DNA of 44,575 nt from HGM13233 sp900762805 (GCA_937993755.1 CALKMA010000011.1:1-44575); one strand, 5' to 3'; numbered from the stretch's first letter, positions 7,605 through 15,235 are shown. Numbers and translations: made by a program. Notes: generated by a model not told the origin, from the sequence alone.

Positions 7605-8186
7605 TTACTCAATGATAATATCAAAAATCAGCGCATCAAAATTGTCGTCGATATGCCCGTCGTTGCAGTAGTAGCGAAAATGATGGGGTGCAATCACTTC
7701 TTTTTTCATCGCCGCGCCTCGTACCCATGCTTCCAAAACACCATTGTCCTCTTTCCAAGCGTTCCAGATCATCAGCTCGTTGTTCTTTGAAATGCAGTCA
7801 TATTCATATCGCTCGTTATGAGCCTGCGCTTCCCGCAGATCCTTTTCCCAAAGCATAAAACAGTGCGATTCTATCCCGGAATTTTTAGAGGTTATCTTGC
7901 CCTTTGTCTTGAATTTAATCGCTTGCTGCCATTGGGAATGGGTCGAGAGCAGAATGACCGACAGCTTGAACTTGTCCGGAACAGGAATTTTATCCATCAG
8001 CATCAGAGTTTCCCCGCAATACTGAATGGGTTTCCCTGCGCTTTTTCTGAATAATGACTCAAATTCCACCATATTACCTGTCCCGCAAATCCCGCTTTGA
8101 ATTACATCCTTTTTATTCGATACTCGCATAGCCCGCAGTGCAAACTTAGAAACCGAACTGATCGTATGCGCCAAATCAAAGCCCAT
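7605..8186 (-). CDS. Unknown protein with MGFD-type N-terminus
   Basis: A 193-residue protein, first gene of the leftward cassette, with GGAGG before the ATG. It begins MGFDLAHTISSVSKFALRAM, near-identical to the ankyrin protein two genes downstream, then diverges completely. The rest is a soluble mixed alpha/beta domain rich in Trp and charged residues (HSQWQQAI, IWNAWKEDNG, HHFRYYCNDGHIDDNFDALIFDI); I recognise no family. A TATAAT at 8227-8232 (reverse strand) could be its -10 box, but a good -35 is lacking. The shared start suggests an exchangeable 5' end or a common targeting tag; see the findings. Confidence 0.68.
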   Translation of the reverse strand: MGFDLAHTISSVSKFALRAMRVSNKKDVIQSGICGTGNMVEFESLFRKSAGKPIQYCGETLMLMDKIPVPDKFKLSVILLSTHSQWQQAIKFKTKGKITSKNSGIESHCFMLWEKDLREAQAHNERYEYDCISKNNELMIWNAWKEDNGVLEAWVRGAAMKKEVIAPHHFRYYCNDGHIDDNFDALIFDIIIE

Positions 8187-8205
8187 ATCTGCAACCTCCT
8201 CTGTG
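8155..8205 (-). repeat. Copy 2 of the shared 51-bp gene-start module
   Basis: This spans the ribosome-binding site and first 32 coding bases of the 193-residue gene and differs from 6835-6885 at only 3 positions. Confidence 0.9.
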
Positions 8206-8436
8206 GGCTGTATTCATCACTTAATAATTATATCATATGAATTTGAAATAATCACTACTGTGTATTCTTGGTTGTCGTTCCGATTTAATGCTTTGTGGTT
8301 TTTCTAACGGAAAATATGAAGTAGAGTCACACGCTGCAAAACTACGATGATACATTCTGTATTCTCACATCCTTCCTTGATGCCCTTATTCAATATAGTC
8401 ATCTGCACAACTCCGTTCCCTTTGCCGACCCGTTCC

Positions 8437-9690
8437 TCACAGGTGCTTGGCGATCGGCTCCGGCGTGCCGGCGCGGATATGAAAACGCGCATGGCCGGGC
8501 AGGGCATGGTCGAGCAGCGTGCAGGCCGGAAAGATGGAGCCGTCGCCAAAGCGCAGGCGGATATCTTCCACAGCGTCCTCTAGGTGGCTCAGCCGGTCGG
8601 GGTCGGACAGCCGGTCGTCAAACAGGCTGAGCTGGCGGGGCGAGCTGTCGGCGATCAGGTCGAAAGCCGTCACCGTCAGCGCGCGCACCGGCGTCTGCCA
8701 GCTGTAGCGCGCCGTAAAGATATCAAAGGCCTGCCGCCACAGCAGTGTCCAGCTGCGGGTAGGAGCGGGAGGGCGGCCGCTGTAATCGGCTGAGACGAGG
8801 CGGTTATCCTTGACGGTCAGCCGTATGCCGCCGGCCGACAGCTTTTCGGCCCGCAGCCCGCGCGCCACCTCCTGCGCCAGCTCGATGATGACCTGCCTGA
8901 CCTCGGCATCGGTGTGCAGGTCGCAGATGCAGGTGACGCCGCGGCCAATGCTTTTGGGCGGCGTGTGCAGCCAGTAGGGGGCGACAGGGGCGTAGTCCAG
9001 CCCGTTGGCGCGCTCCCACAGCGCTACGCCGCCGGCACCCAACCAGCCGTGTATCGCGCGCTTGGGCAGGGAGGCCAGCTGGCCGATGGTGTGAACGCCG
9101 CAGCGTGCCAGAACCCCGGCAGTTGCCCGGCCGACGCCGATGATACCCTCCACCGGCAGCGGCCAGACGATATCCCTGAAGTGCTCCTGGGGCACAAGGG
9201 TAATAGCGTCCGGCTTTTTGAGATCGCTTCCCAGCTTGGCAAAGGTTTTATTGAAGCTGACGCCGATCGAGACAGTCAGCCCCGTTTCCTGCCGGACGGC
9301 CCGCCGGATCTGCTCGGCGATCTGCTCCCCCGTGCCGAACAGCAGGCGGGAGCCGCCGACGTCAAGCCAGCATTCGTCGATGCCAAAGGGCTCGACCAGG
9401 TCGGTATAGCGGCAGTAAATGGCGCGCACCTGCCGGGAGAATTCCACGTATTTGCGGTAGTGCGGCGGCACGACTGTGAGCGATGGGCACTTCTGCCGCG
9501 CCTGCCAGATGGCTTCGCCGGTCGAGACGCCGTACTGCTTGGCCAGCTGGTTTTTGGCCAGCACGATGCCGTGGCGCTCCGCCGGGTTGCCGCAGACAGC
9601 TACCGGCCGGTCGCGCAGCAGCGGGTCGAGCAGACATTCCACACTGGCAAAATAATTATTGAGATCCGAATGAAGAATGGTGCGCTCCAT
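8437..9690 (-). CDS. dinB: Y-family DNA polymerase (DinB / Pol IV type)
   Basis: A 417-residue error-prone translesion polymerase. The catalytic acids are in place: D9 in LHSDLNNYFASVE, and D105 and E106 in FGIDECWLD. F14 is at the steric-gate position. The little-finger domain ends with a clamp-binding motif QLSLF at residues 353-357, followed by about 60 more residues. I chose the ATG at 9690, with AAAGGCGG upstream, over an in-frame TTG two codons earlier. It is transcribed away from an XRE repressor/ImmA-type peptidase pair, and its promoter is covered by palindromic operators, so repression and damage induction are likely (inference). It sits at the boundary where GC-rich sequence begins. 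Confidence 0.93.
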   Translation of the reverse strand: MERTILHSDLNNYFASVECLLDPLLRDRPVAVCGNPAERHGIVLAKNQLAKQYGVSTGEAIWQARQKCPSLTVVPPHYRKYVEFSRQVRAIYCRYTDLVEPFGIDECWLDVGGSRLLFGTGEQIAEQIRRAVRQETGLTVSIGVSFNKTFAKLGSDLKKPDAITLVPQEHFRDIVWPLPVEGIIGVGRATAGVLARCGVHTIGQLASLPKRAIHGWLGAGGVALWERANGLDYAPVAPYWLHTPPKSIGRGVTCICDLHTDAEVRQVIIELAQEVARGLRAEKLSAGGIRLTVKDNRLVSADYSGRPPAPTRSWTLLWRQAFDIFTARYSWQTPVRALTVTAFDLIADSSPRQLSLFDDRLSDPDRLSHLEDAVEDIRLRFGDGSIFPACTLLDHALPGHARFHIRAGTPEPIAKHL

Positions 9691-9718
9691 TGACAAAACC
9701 GCCTTTGCTTAGTATAAT
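9690..9718 (+). promoter_or_regulatory. Consensus promoter of the repressor/peptidase operon
   Basis: TTGACA (9690-9695) and TATAAT (9713-9718) are separated by 17 bases, a perfect sigma-A match. The -35 box shares a base with the dinB start codon. The predicted start point (about 9725) falls in the first operator. Confidence 0.85.
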
Positions 9719-9724
9719 AAAAGC

Positions 9725-9793
9725 GACCGTATGGTCACTTTTATTATAATGCCCGTACGGTCATAAGTCAACACATAAAATGACCGGACGGTC
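9725..9793. promoter_or_regulatory. Three palindromic operators between dinB and the XRE repressor
   Basis: Sites are GACCGTATGGTC (9725-9736), GCCCGTACGGTC (9751-9762) and GACCGGACGGTC (9782-9793); the consensus is GACCGNACGGTC. The second extends to a 16-base near-palindrome ATGCCCGTACGGTCAT. Their centres are 26 and 31 bases apart. The first covers both predicted start points, the second sits between the dinB -35 and -10 boxes, and the third is just upstream of the dinB -35. The likely ligand is the XRE protein encoded at 9818 (inference). The pattern differs from the Firmicute LexA box GAAC-N4-GTTC. Confidence 0.82.
9743..9771 (-). promoter_or_regulatory. dinB promoter
   Basis: On the reverse strand, TTGACT (9766-9771) and TATAAT (9743-9748) are separated by 17 bases. 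The second palindromic operator (9751-9762) lies wholly inside the spacer. The start point is expected near 9736, so this promoter and the rightward one face each other over about 10 bases. Confidence 0.87.
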
Positions 9794-9817
9794 TTTTGAA
9801 GATGCAGGAGGCAGAGC

Positions 9818-10228
9818 ATGATAGGAGATAAGATCCGCGAGCAAAGAAGGCTGAAGGGGCTGTCGCAGAGCGAGCTGGCCAAGGTGCTGGGCGTCTCGGT
9901 GCGGTCGCTCATCCGTTATGAGTCGGGCGAGCGCACGCCCAACACCGAGCTTGCCGGCGCGCTTTCCAGAGCGCTCGATATTCCGATCGGCGAGCTGTAC
10001 GGCGAAAACGACCGCTTTGTGGCGGCGGCTGGCGAGCTGTACGGCGTGCGCGGTCACCGGCAGGCGCGCCAGTTTATTCAGGAGGCCGAGGCTCTCTTTG
10101 CGGGCGGCGAGCTTTCCGAGGAGGATAAGGAGGCCTTTTTCAAGGCCATTACGGACATCTATTGGGAGTCCAAGGCGCGCAACCAGAAGCGTTACGCCAG
10201 AAAGCGCGAGGGCGGTGACACCGAGTGA
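9818..10228 (+). CDS. XRE-family repressor (ImmR/DdrO-like)
   Basis: A 136-residue protein with AGGAGG 6 bases before the ATG. Residues of roughly 4-62 form a classic XRE helix-turn-helix (IREQRRLKGLSQSELAKVLG, then SVRSLIRYESGERTPN). The C-terminal half (ARQFIQEAEALFAGGELS onward) is the helical region seen in repressors that ImmA/IrrE peptidases cut. Its stop overlaps the GTG start of the peptidase gene, so the two are translationally coupled. It most likely binds the GACC-N4-GGTC palindromes upstream, repressing dinB and possibly itself. That target assignment is inference from position. Confidence 0.88.
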   Translation: MIGDKIREQRRLKGLSQSELAKVLGVSVRSLIRYESGERTPNTELAGALSRALDIPIGELYGENDRFVAAAGELYGVRGHRQARQFIQEAEALFAGGELSEEDKEAFFKAITDIYWESKARNQKRYARKREGGDTE

Positions 10229-10722
10229 TATGCGAGCCGCATGACCGTGCCGAGCAGCTGGTGAAGCAGTTCGCTACGCGCGACCCGTTCATGATCGCCG
10301 AGGGCTGCGGGATATACCTGTCCTTCCGCGATATCGGCGGGATCAAGGGCTTTTATAAGATCATCAACCGCGAGCGGCACATTGTCATCAACCAGAATAT
10401 CGGCCGCCCCGAAGCGCGCATCATCTGTGCCCACGAGCTGGGGCACGATATGCTGCATCGCGATTTCGCCCGCAGCGGAGCGGCGCTCGAAATGACGCTG
10501 TTCGATATGAGCACCCGCCCCGAACACGAGGCAAACCTTTTTGCCGCCGATCTGCTGGTGTCAGACGAGGATATGATCGAGGCGCTGCGGCACTATGACA
10601 TTGCCGGTGCGGCGGCCTCGCTGATGATCGGCCGGCCGCTGGCCGTCTGCAAGCTCTGCTCGCTCAGTGAACGGCTGCCGGGCTTTGTCGTGCCCGATCT
10701 GCCGGCCGACCCGTTCCGGTGA
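10225..10722 (+). CDS. ImmA/IrrE-family metallopeptidase
   Basis: A 165-residue protein starting with GTG inside GTGA, overlapping the repressor stop by 4 bases. It carries the zinc-protease motif HELGH at residues 70-74 (ICAHELGHDMLH) and a downstream glutamate near residue 102 in EHEANLFAADLL, as in ImmA of ICEBs1 and IrrE of Deinococcus. Family members cut a partner XRE repressor after DNA damage. Here the partner is the gene directly upstream, and the derepressed target would be dinB. No regulatory GAF-like domain (as in IrrE) is present, so the damage input is unknown. Confidence 0.9.
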   Translation: MICEPHDRAEQLVKQFATRDPFMIAEGCGIYLSFRDIGGIKGFYKIINRERHIVINQNIGRPEARIICAHELGHDMLHRDFARSGAALEMTLFDMSTRPEHEANLFAADLLVSDEDMIEALRHYDIAGAAASLMIGRPLAVCKLCSLSERLPGFVVPDLPADPFR

Positions 10723-10761
10723 GCTTTTTCGGCCGCAAAGGCAGATTTTAGCCCTGTCGGT

Positions 10762-10790
10762 TTGTATCCCGGCGGGGCTTGTGCTATACT
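10762..10790 (+). promoter_or_regulatory. Promoter of the GNAT-like gene
   Basis: TTGTAT (10762-10767) and TATACT (10785-10790) with a 17-base spacer, 48 bases before the chosen start. Confidence 0.65.
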
Positions 10791-10838
10791 ATAAAGGATT
10801 AAATGCTGCCCGGCCTTCTGCCGGGGAGGGGAGGACCC

Positions 10839-12407
10839 ATGTTCCGAATTTTTTCCAAGGCGACCGGCGACCCGATGACCTATGAGCGAGCGGCCTGCGA
10901 GCCGGCCTTTGGCCGGCTGCCGCAGTATCTCTGCACCGGCAGGAGCGGGCAGAGCTATCTCGGCGTGATGGCTGACGGCGCCCTTTCCGAATATCAGCTT
11001 TCGCGGCTGGCCGGGCTGCCGGCGCAAAAGGAAGCCGCCCTGCGCCCGGCGCGGCCCGTCTTTTGCGGCGATTGCGGCGGCTATCCGGCGGCCCTGTTCC
11101 GCCTTTCCGAGAAATGCGCCAAGGCGCCCGATCTGACGGGTTATTACGCGGGCGAGCCGGTCGAGCTGACCGACGAGCTGCGGCAGCGGAGCCTGTCGGC
11201 GCTGGTCAAGGCCTTTCCGGCCGTGCTCCGCCCCGCTATCGAGGCGCTCGATTCCTTCGCCGCTTACCGCAATCTGCTGGCGGGCGTAAAGAGCGCCGTG
11301 CTGGTGTGGGAATACGGCCCCTTTGCCGACGGCAGTCTGCGCACGGCGGAGGAGGGGACCGAGATCCTGGGCGCTTTTTATGCCCGGCCGGAGCAGCCGG
11401 CCGGCTTTGACGCTTACTGTCTCGGCCAGGCGGCAGCCGACCCGGACCTCTGCGGAGCCAAGTCGCTGCTGCTGACCGATATTTTCCGGCTGATCGAGGA
11501 GTATGACCGCCCGGTTATCACCGGCGACTGGGACCTTTGCGACCCGGACTGCCCTGAACCGACCGACCGGTTCATCTATAACCGGTGTGATTATCTCTAC
11601 GGCGCCGGCCGCGCCGTCGGTGTGCGCCAGTGGGGGCGCGAGCAGGTGCTGACCTACAGCGTGAACGGCATCAACGCGATGGCGGGGCTTTGGCTTGTCC
11701 GTCTGTCGCAGGCGGCTGAGCAGGCCGTTTGCGACCACATTTTTGCGCGACACCCCGGTGTCAGGCGCATCCGCTACCGCTTTGCGCTGCACCCGCTGGG
11801 CGAGGCCGTGCCTGACAATCACTATCACATCGTGCTGCCCGCATCGGAGGAGGCGCTGATGGCCCTGCTGCGCTCCGGCGCGCGCAACAACCTGCGCCGC
11901 TGTGTGCGCCGTATCGAGACGGAGCTGGGCGGCTATACCGTCACCCGGCTGGCGCGAAGCGAGGTGCCGTTGGAGCTGGTCAGGACTTACTTCGCCTACA
12001 AGGAAAAGAATTACGCGCTGCCCTACACCATCCCGCCGGAGAGGTATCTCGACGCCTATCACGTCAGCCACGTTTACCGCCTTGACACGCCGGACTACGA
12101 AATGGCGGCGCTGCTGTTTTCCTGCGAGCAGGGGGATACGGTCTATCTCGAAAATCTCACCTATGACCCCGAACTCACCCACTACGCCATGGGCAAGCTG
12201 CTGTATGACCGCTATCTGGCTGCGCTGGTCGGGCGGGGACAGAGGCTGCTCTATCTTGAGGGCGGCGACTATGAGTATAAGACCGCCTATGCCAGCACCG
12301 AGCTTCGTGTTTACAGCGGCGAGGTCTGGCGCAGCGCGCTGGCCAAGCGGACGATCCGGGCGTCGGCGGCGGCCAAAGGGCTGCTGCGGAAGCTCGTTCG
12401 GCCCTGA
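10839..12407 (+). CDS. GNAT/FemAB-like acyltransferase family protein
   Basis: A 522-residue protein from the ATG at 10839, which follows GGGGAGG; an upstream in-frame ATG at 10803 lies too close to the promoter. The C-terminal half, from about residue 330, looks like the FemAB/GNAT fold (Acetyltransf_6-like): LMALLRSGARNNLRRCVRRI, a YFAYKEKNYALPY segment, YLENLTYDP and LLYLEGGDYEYKTAYAS. The N-terminal half is not recognised and contains CGDCGG. The substrate is unknown; relatives transfer amino acids or acyl groups to cell-envelope or lipid acceptors. It has its own promoter and no clear operon partner. Confidence 0.6.
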   Translation: MFRIFSKATGDPMTYERAACEPAFGRLPQYLCTGRSGQSYLGVMADGALSEYQLSRLAGLPAQKEAALRPARPVFCGDCGGYPAALFRLSEKCAKAPDLTGYYAGEPVELTDELRQRSLSALVKAFPAVLRPAIEALDSFAAYRNLLAGVKSAVLVWEYGPFADGSLRTAEEGTEILGAFYARPEQPAGFDAYCLGQAAADPDLCGAKSLLLTDIFRLIEEYDRPVITGDWDLCDPDCPEPTDRFIYNRCDYLYGAGRAVGVRQWGREQVLTYSVNGINAMAGLWLVRLSQAAEQAVCDHIFARHPGVRRIRYRFALHPLGEAVPDNHYHIVLPASEEALMALLRSGARNNLRRCVRRIETELGGYTVTRLARSEVPLELVRTYFAYKEKNYALPYTIPPERYLDAYHVSHVYRLDTPDYEMAALLFSCEQGDTVYLENLTYDPELTHYAMGKLLYDRYLAALVGRGQRLLYLEGGDYEYKTAYASTELRVYSGEVWRSALAKRTIRASAAAKGLLRKLVRP

Positions 12408-12812
12408 ACGGGGAGAGCCGTATTTTGTTTCGGCTGACGCTGCCTGGGGCCTCCCGCGCCGTTTGCGGGAAAGCCGGTGCTGTTAGCCGACGTTCCCGCG
12501 CCGGTCATGGGGCTTCCGCTTTTCAGAAAAAGAGCGGGCAGAGAGTCTGACCGTTCGCAGAATGGCATTTTTGCCCCCTTGGGCCGTTTATGGCGCTGTC
12601 TGCTGCTTTTGTGCGCTTCTTGGGAGGGCTTTGCTGTACGCCATGGGCGTCAGCCGCTCCCGCGAGGGGAGCGCGGAGAGAAATCCTCTTTCCCCTTTGC
12701 GGTATGTGGGCCGGGGTGTGCGGCTTGTCTTGCGGGGAGCGGCAGAGCCTGAAGGGCAGAGATACCCGGCACACCGGCCGCCGGAAAGGGACGGAAAGAG
12801 CCGGAGGATATG

Positions 12813-12844
12813 AAAAAAGGCGGCTGCGAGGCTTCGCAGCCGCC
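12813..12844 (-). terminator. Terminator (leftward orientation)
   Basis: Perfect 11-bp stem GGCGGCTGCGA/TCGCAGCCGCC with a 4-base loop, followed on the reverse strand by six Ts. On the forward strand only CTTTCGGC follows, so leftward is favoured. Confidence 0.75.
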
Positions 12845-12962
12845 CTTTCGGCTTTTTGGGGACAGGGCGCGGCCTGATGGGGATGCTTGTGACGGGCAAA
12901 AGCCTTTTCGGCGGGGGAGAGTCTGCCGCCCGATGCCGCGATACCCGGTCATGATATAGCCG

Positions 12963-12995
12963 GGCGGCGCTTGCCGTGACAAGCGCCGCCTTTTT
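12963..12995 (+). terminator. Terminator (rightward orientation)
   Basis: Perfect stem GGCGGCGCTTG/CAAGCGCCGCC with a 6-base loop, then TTTTT. Confidence 0.8.
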
Positions 12996-13190
12996 CGGGA
13001 CAGCTTCAGCCCGCTTTATCGTCCGCGCCCCTTTGCCGGACGCACCGGCGGCTTACCGGTGCCTTTAAGCCGTACTGCCTGCCGCCCGCTTATTGAGCGG
13101 GGCGGGGACGGCCGTCCGCTGCTTTCAGCCCTTTTGCGGCACGGATAAGGCACAGCCTGCCGAAGGCTTCCGGCCGCTTCTAAGCGGGCT

Positions 13191-13847
13191 TCAGGAGTGG
13201 TGATGGCAGCCGGGGATGCGGTCGGTCACCCTGTAGATGGCCGGGCGCAGAGCCTGCACCAGCGGGCCGAGCAGCAGCGCGCCGATGATGGTGCCGAGGC
13301 CGACGTCGGCCCCGAAGCGGGCGCCCAGCAGCAGGCCGATGACAACGAACAGCACGTCGCCGCCGATGCGCACCCAGCGATAGGTCCAGTGCAGCTTGTC
13401 CGAAATAAGCTGTGATACCAGGTCGATGGCGCTGTTGCCGAGGCCGGAGGTGGTGTAGGTGCCGATGCCGAGCGCTATAACAGCGGTGCCGACTACGATA
13501 AAGATCAGCCTGACCGGCAGCGACAGCTCACCGGTAAACAGACGGCCGAGCACCCAGCTCGTGCCGTCGGCGACATAGCCGATGAAGAAGATGGCCAGCA
13601 GTGAGCTGATGCTGATGTACTTGCGGTCGATAAAGAACACGATGAGCAGGATCACCACGTTGATGATGGCGGCGGCGGTGCCAAAGCTGACGCCGAGCTT
13701 GGCGCCCAGCGCCTTTTCAAAGGTGCTGGCCGGGTCAAGCCCCATCTGACTGAACAGAAAAATGCCGACGCCGATGCCGGAAAGCGACAGGCCGATGATG
13801 GATATCAGAATGCGGGGAAGCAAATGGCGGGAAGCGGAATGGCTCAA
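13191..13847 (-). CDS. YitT/YczE-type multi-pass membrane protein
   Basis: About 218 residues with five to six hydrophobic segments (ILISIIGLSLSGIGVGIFLF, IINVVILLIVFFI, LIFIVVGTAVIALGIGTYTT, GGDVLFVVIGLLLG). The conserved G-x-D-P pattern QMGLDPASTFE and TTSGLGNSAIDLVS is typical of the YczE/YyaS/YitT family. It ends in HHHS. The start is uncertain: a GTG at 13856 overlaps the only ribosome-binding site (GAGG), whereas a TTG at 13847 sits 8 bases after it, so I chose TTG. It is read leftward and stands alone. The function of the family is not established; some members are linked to transport or regulation. Confidence 0.8.
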   Translation of the reverse strand: MSHSASRHLLPRILISIIGLSLSGIGVGIFLFSQMGLDPASTFEKALGAKLGVSFGTAAAIINVVILLIVFFIDRKYISISSLLAIFFIGYVADGTSWVLGRLFTGELSLPVRLIFIVVGTAVIALGIGTYTTSGLGNSAIDLVSQLISDKLHWTYRWVRIGGDVLFVVIGLLLGARFGADVGLGTIIGALLLGPLVQALRPAIYRVTDRIPGCHHHS

Positions 13848-13856
13848 AAAAGACAC

Positions 13857-14190
13857 CTCAAATCAACTGATAGTATATTATTTGGAAAACTTTACTGTGC
13901 TTAGGACGCAGCGCAGCGCCGGCCGGCGGCGCGCAGACCAAACAGCGAAAATATACGGCCCGTGCAGGGCCGTATACGAGAGAAGCAGAGGAACGGGAGG
14001 CCGGCAGACGGTTCAAGGGCGGTGCAGCCGTCAAAGGGTCGTGAAAGCAGCGGCGGCCCGGCTCCTTTCAAAGCGGGGCAGGCTCCGGCGCGGATACCAT
14101 GCGCGGCAGGCCGAAAGGCGCGCTGCCCGCCGCCAAAAAGCGTTCGCGGGCGGGCGGCGGAGCCGAAGCCGGCGCCTTGCGGGCCGTCGA
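13857..14190. other. 334-base intergenic stretch
   Basis: It contains the leftward terminator at 13950-13974 and a GC-rich inverted repeat around 14123-14160 (GCCCGCCGCC...GGCGGGCGGCGG). I see no gene. Confidence 0.6.
13950..13974 (-). terminator. Probable terminator after the nucleoside hydrolase
   Basis: Perfect stem TATACGGCCC/GGGCCGTATA with a 5-base loop, followed on the reverse strand by TTTTC. Confidence 0.6.
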
Positions 14191-15153
14191 TCAGCCCAGC
14201 TTCCTCATGGCGGAGAGGAAGGCCTCGACAAAGCCCTCGCGGTCAACGTTGAACAGCACGTTGGTGTTTTGGTTGACCTGGCGGCCCGTCAGCTTGGTGA
14301 TGTAGTTGATGCGGTCGATGACCGTCATGCCGTTGGTCAGATTTCCGTTTGTTTCAACGTCAACATAGCATTGCTCGCCGTAGAACAGATCGGGGCGCAG
14401 CAGCGAGGCCACAGCGCAGGGATCGTGCAGCGTGCAGCCGGGGAAGCCCTCGACCTCATAATGGTAGCGGCTGTAAAAGTCGATGAGCTCGGCGGCCAGC
14501 ACCGAGCCGCGGTTTCCCTGAGCGCGCAGGCGCTCGTTTTCCTCGCGGGTGACATACGCCTTCTGCGTCACGTCCAGGCCGGCCATCGTAATGGGGAGAC
14601 CTGTCTTGAAGGTCATGCGGGCAGCCTCAGGGTCCCACCAGATGTTGAATTCGGCGGCGGGGCTCCAGTTGCCGATGGTTCCGCCGCCCATCATATAGAT
14701 ATGGTCGATCTTTTCGATCAGGTCAGGGCGGGCGGCAAAGAGGGTGGCAATGTTGGTGTGGGCGGCCAGCTCCAGGATCGTCACTTTTTCTTCGGACTCT
14801 TCCAGCAGCTTGATGAGCAGCTCGACGGCGCTCATGCCGACGGTGCCGCAAGCCGGCTCAGGCAGGGCGGGGCCGTCAAGCCCGCTTTCGCCGTGGACGA
14901 TGGGGGTGCCCTCAACCTTCATCTGCTTGACGAGCGGCTTGGCGGCGCCCTGTGCGACGGGGATATCGGTGCGGCCGAAGAAGGTAAGGATGCGCAGGGC
15001 ATTGCGCGTCGTTTTTTCAATGGTCTGGTTGCCGGCGCAGGTCACGATGCCGCGGATATCCAGCAGTTCGGGGTAAGCCAGCGCCCACATGATGGTCATG
15101 GCATCGTCATGCCCCGGATCGCAGTCGATGATGATGGGGATACGTTTGTTCAA
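14191..15153 (-). CDS. Inosine/uridine-preferring nucleoside hydrolase
   Basis: A 320-residue protein with AAGGAGG before its ATG. It has the family's calcium-binding signature DCDPGHDDA at residues 10-18, the substrate motif AEFNIWWDPEAA and the late metal ligand in LHDPCAVAS. Family members hydrolyse ribonucleosides to ribose and free base in purine or pyrimidine salvage, in the cytoplasm. The length is normal. It is a single-gene unit with its own promoter (15207-15235). Which nucleosides it prefers cannot be read from the sequence. Confidence 0.93.
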   Translation of the reverse strand: MNKRIPIIIDCDPGHDDAMTIMWALAYPELLDIRGIVTCAGNQTIEKTTRNALRILTFFGRTDIPVAQGAAKPLVKQMKVEGTPIVHGESGLDGPALPEPACGTVGMSAVELLIKLLEESEEKVTILELAAHTNIATLFAARPDLIEKIDHIYMMGGGTIGNWSPAAEFNIWWDPEAARMTFKTGLPITMAGLDVTQKAYVTREENERLRAQGNRGSVLAAELIDFYSRYHYEVEGFPGCTLHDPCAVASLLRPDLFYGEQCYVDVETNGNLTNGMTVIDRINYITKLTGRQVNQNTNVLFNVDREGFVEAFLSAMRKLG

Positions 15154-15206
15154 GAGAGACCTCCTTATGCTTGTATAAAAGTTAAAAGTGCAGCGCGCAC
15201 AATGGG

Positions 15207-15235
15207 ATTATATATCAGGAGACGCGATTTTTCAA
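15207..15235 (-). promoter_or_regulatory. Promoter of the nucleoside hydrolase
   Basis: On the reverse strand TTGAAA (15230-15235) and TATAAT (15207-15212) are separated by 17 bases, about 55 bases before the start codon. Confidence 0.75.

Larger units (their letters stand above)
12408..13190. other. 783-base GC-rich stretch without a convincing gene
   Basis: Short open frames exist in several phases but none has a good ribosome-binding site together with a protein-like sequence. The clear content is two strong terminator hairpins, at 12813-12844 and 12963-12995. Between them lie about 118 bases of unknown role. Confidence 0.6.

Noticed and set aside
9725..9793. Palindromes as LexA boxes
   Set aside because: The sequence is GACC-N4-GGTC, not the GAAC-N4-GTTC pattern of Firmicute LexA, and a more suitable repressor gene is adjacent.
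10593..12182. 529-codon leftward open frame opposite the GNAT-like gene
   Set aside because: Antisense frame kept open by high GC; no start signal or recognisable domain, while the rightward frame has promoter, ribosome-binding site and family-like sequence.
12477..12982. Several overlapping 80-110 codon frames in the 12.4-13.0 kb gap
   Set aside because: They overlap each other on both strands, lack ribosome-binding sites and run through terminator hairpins.
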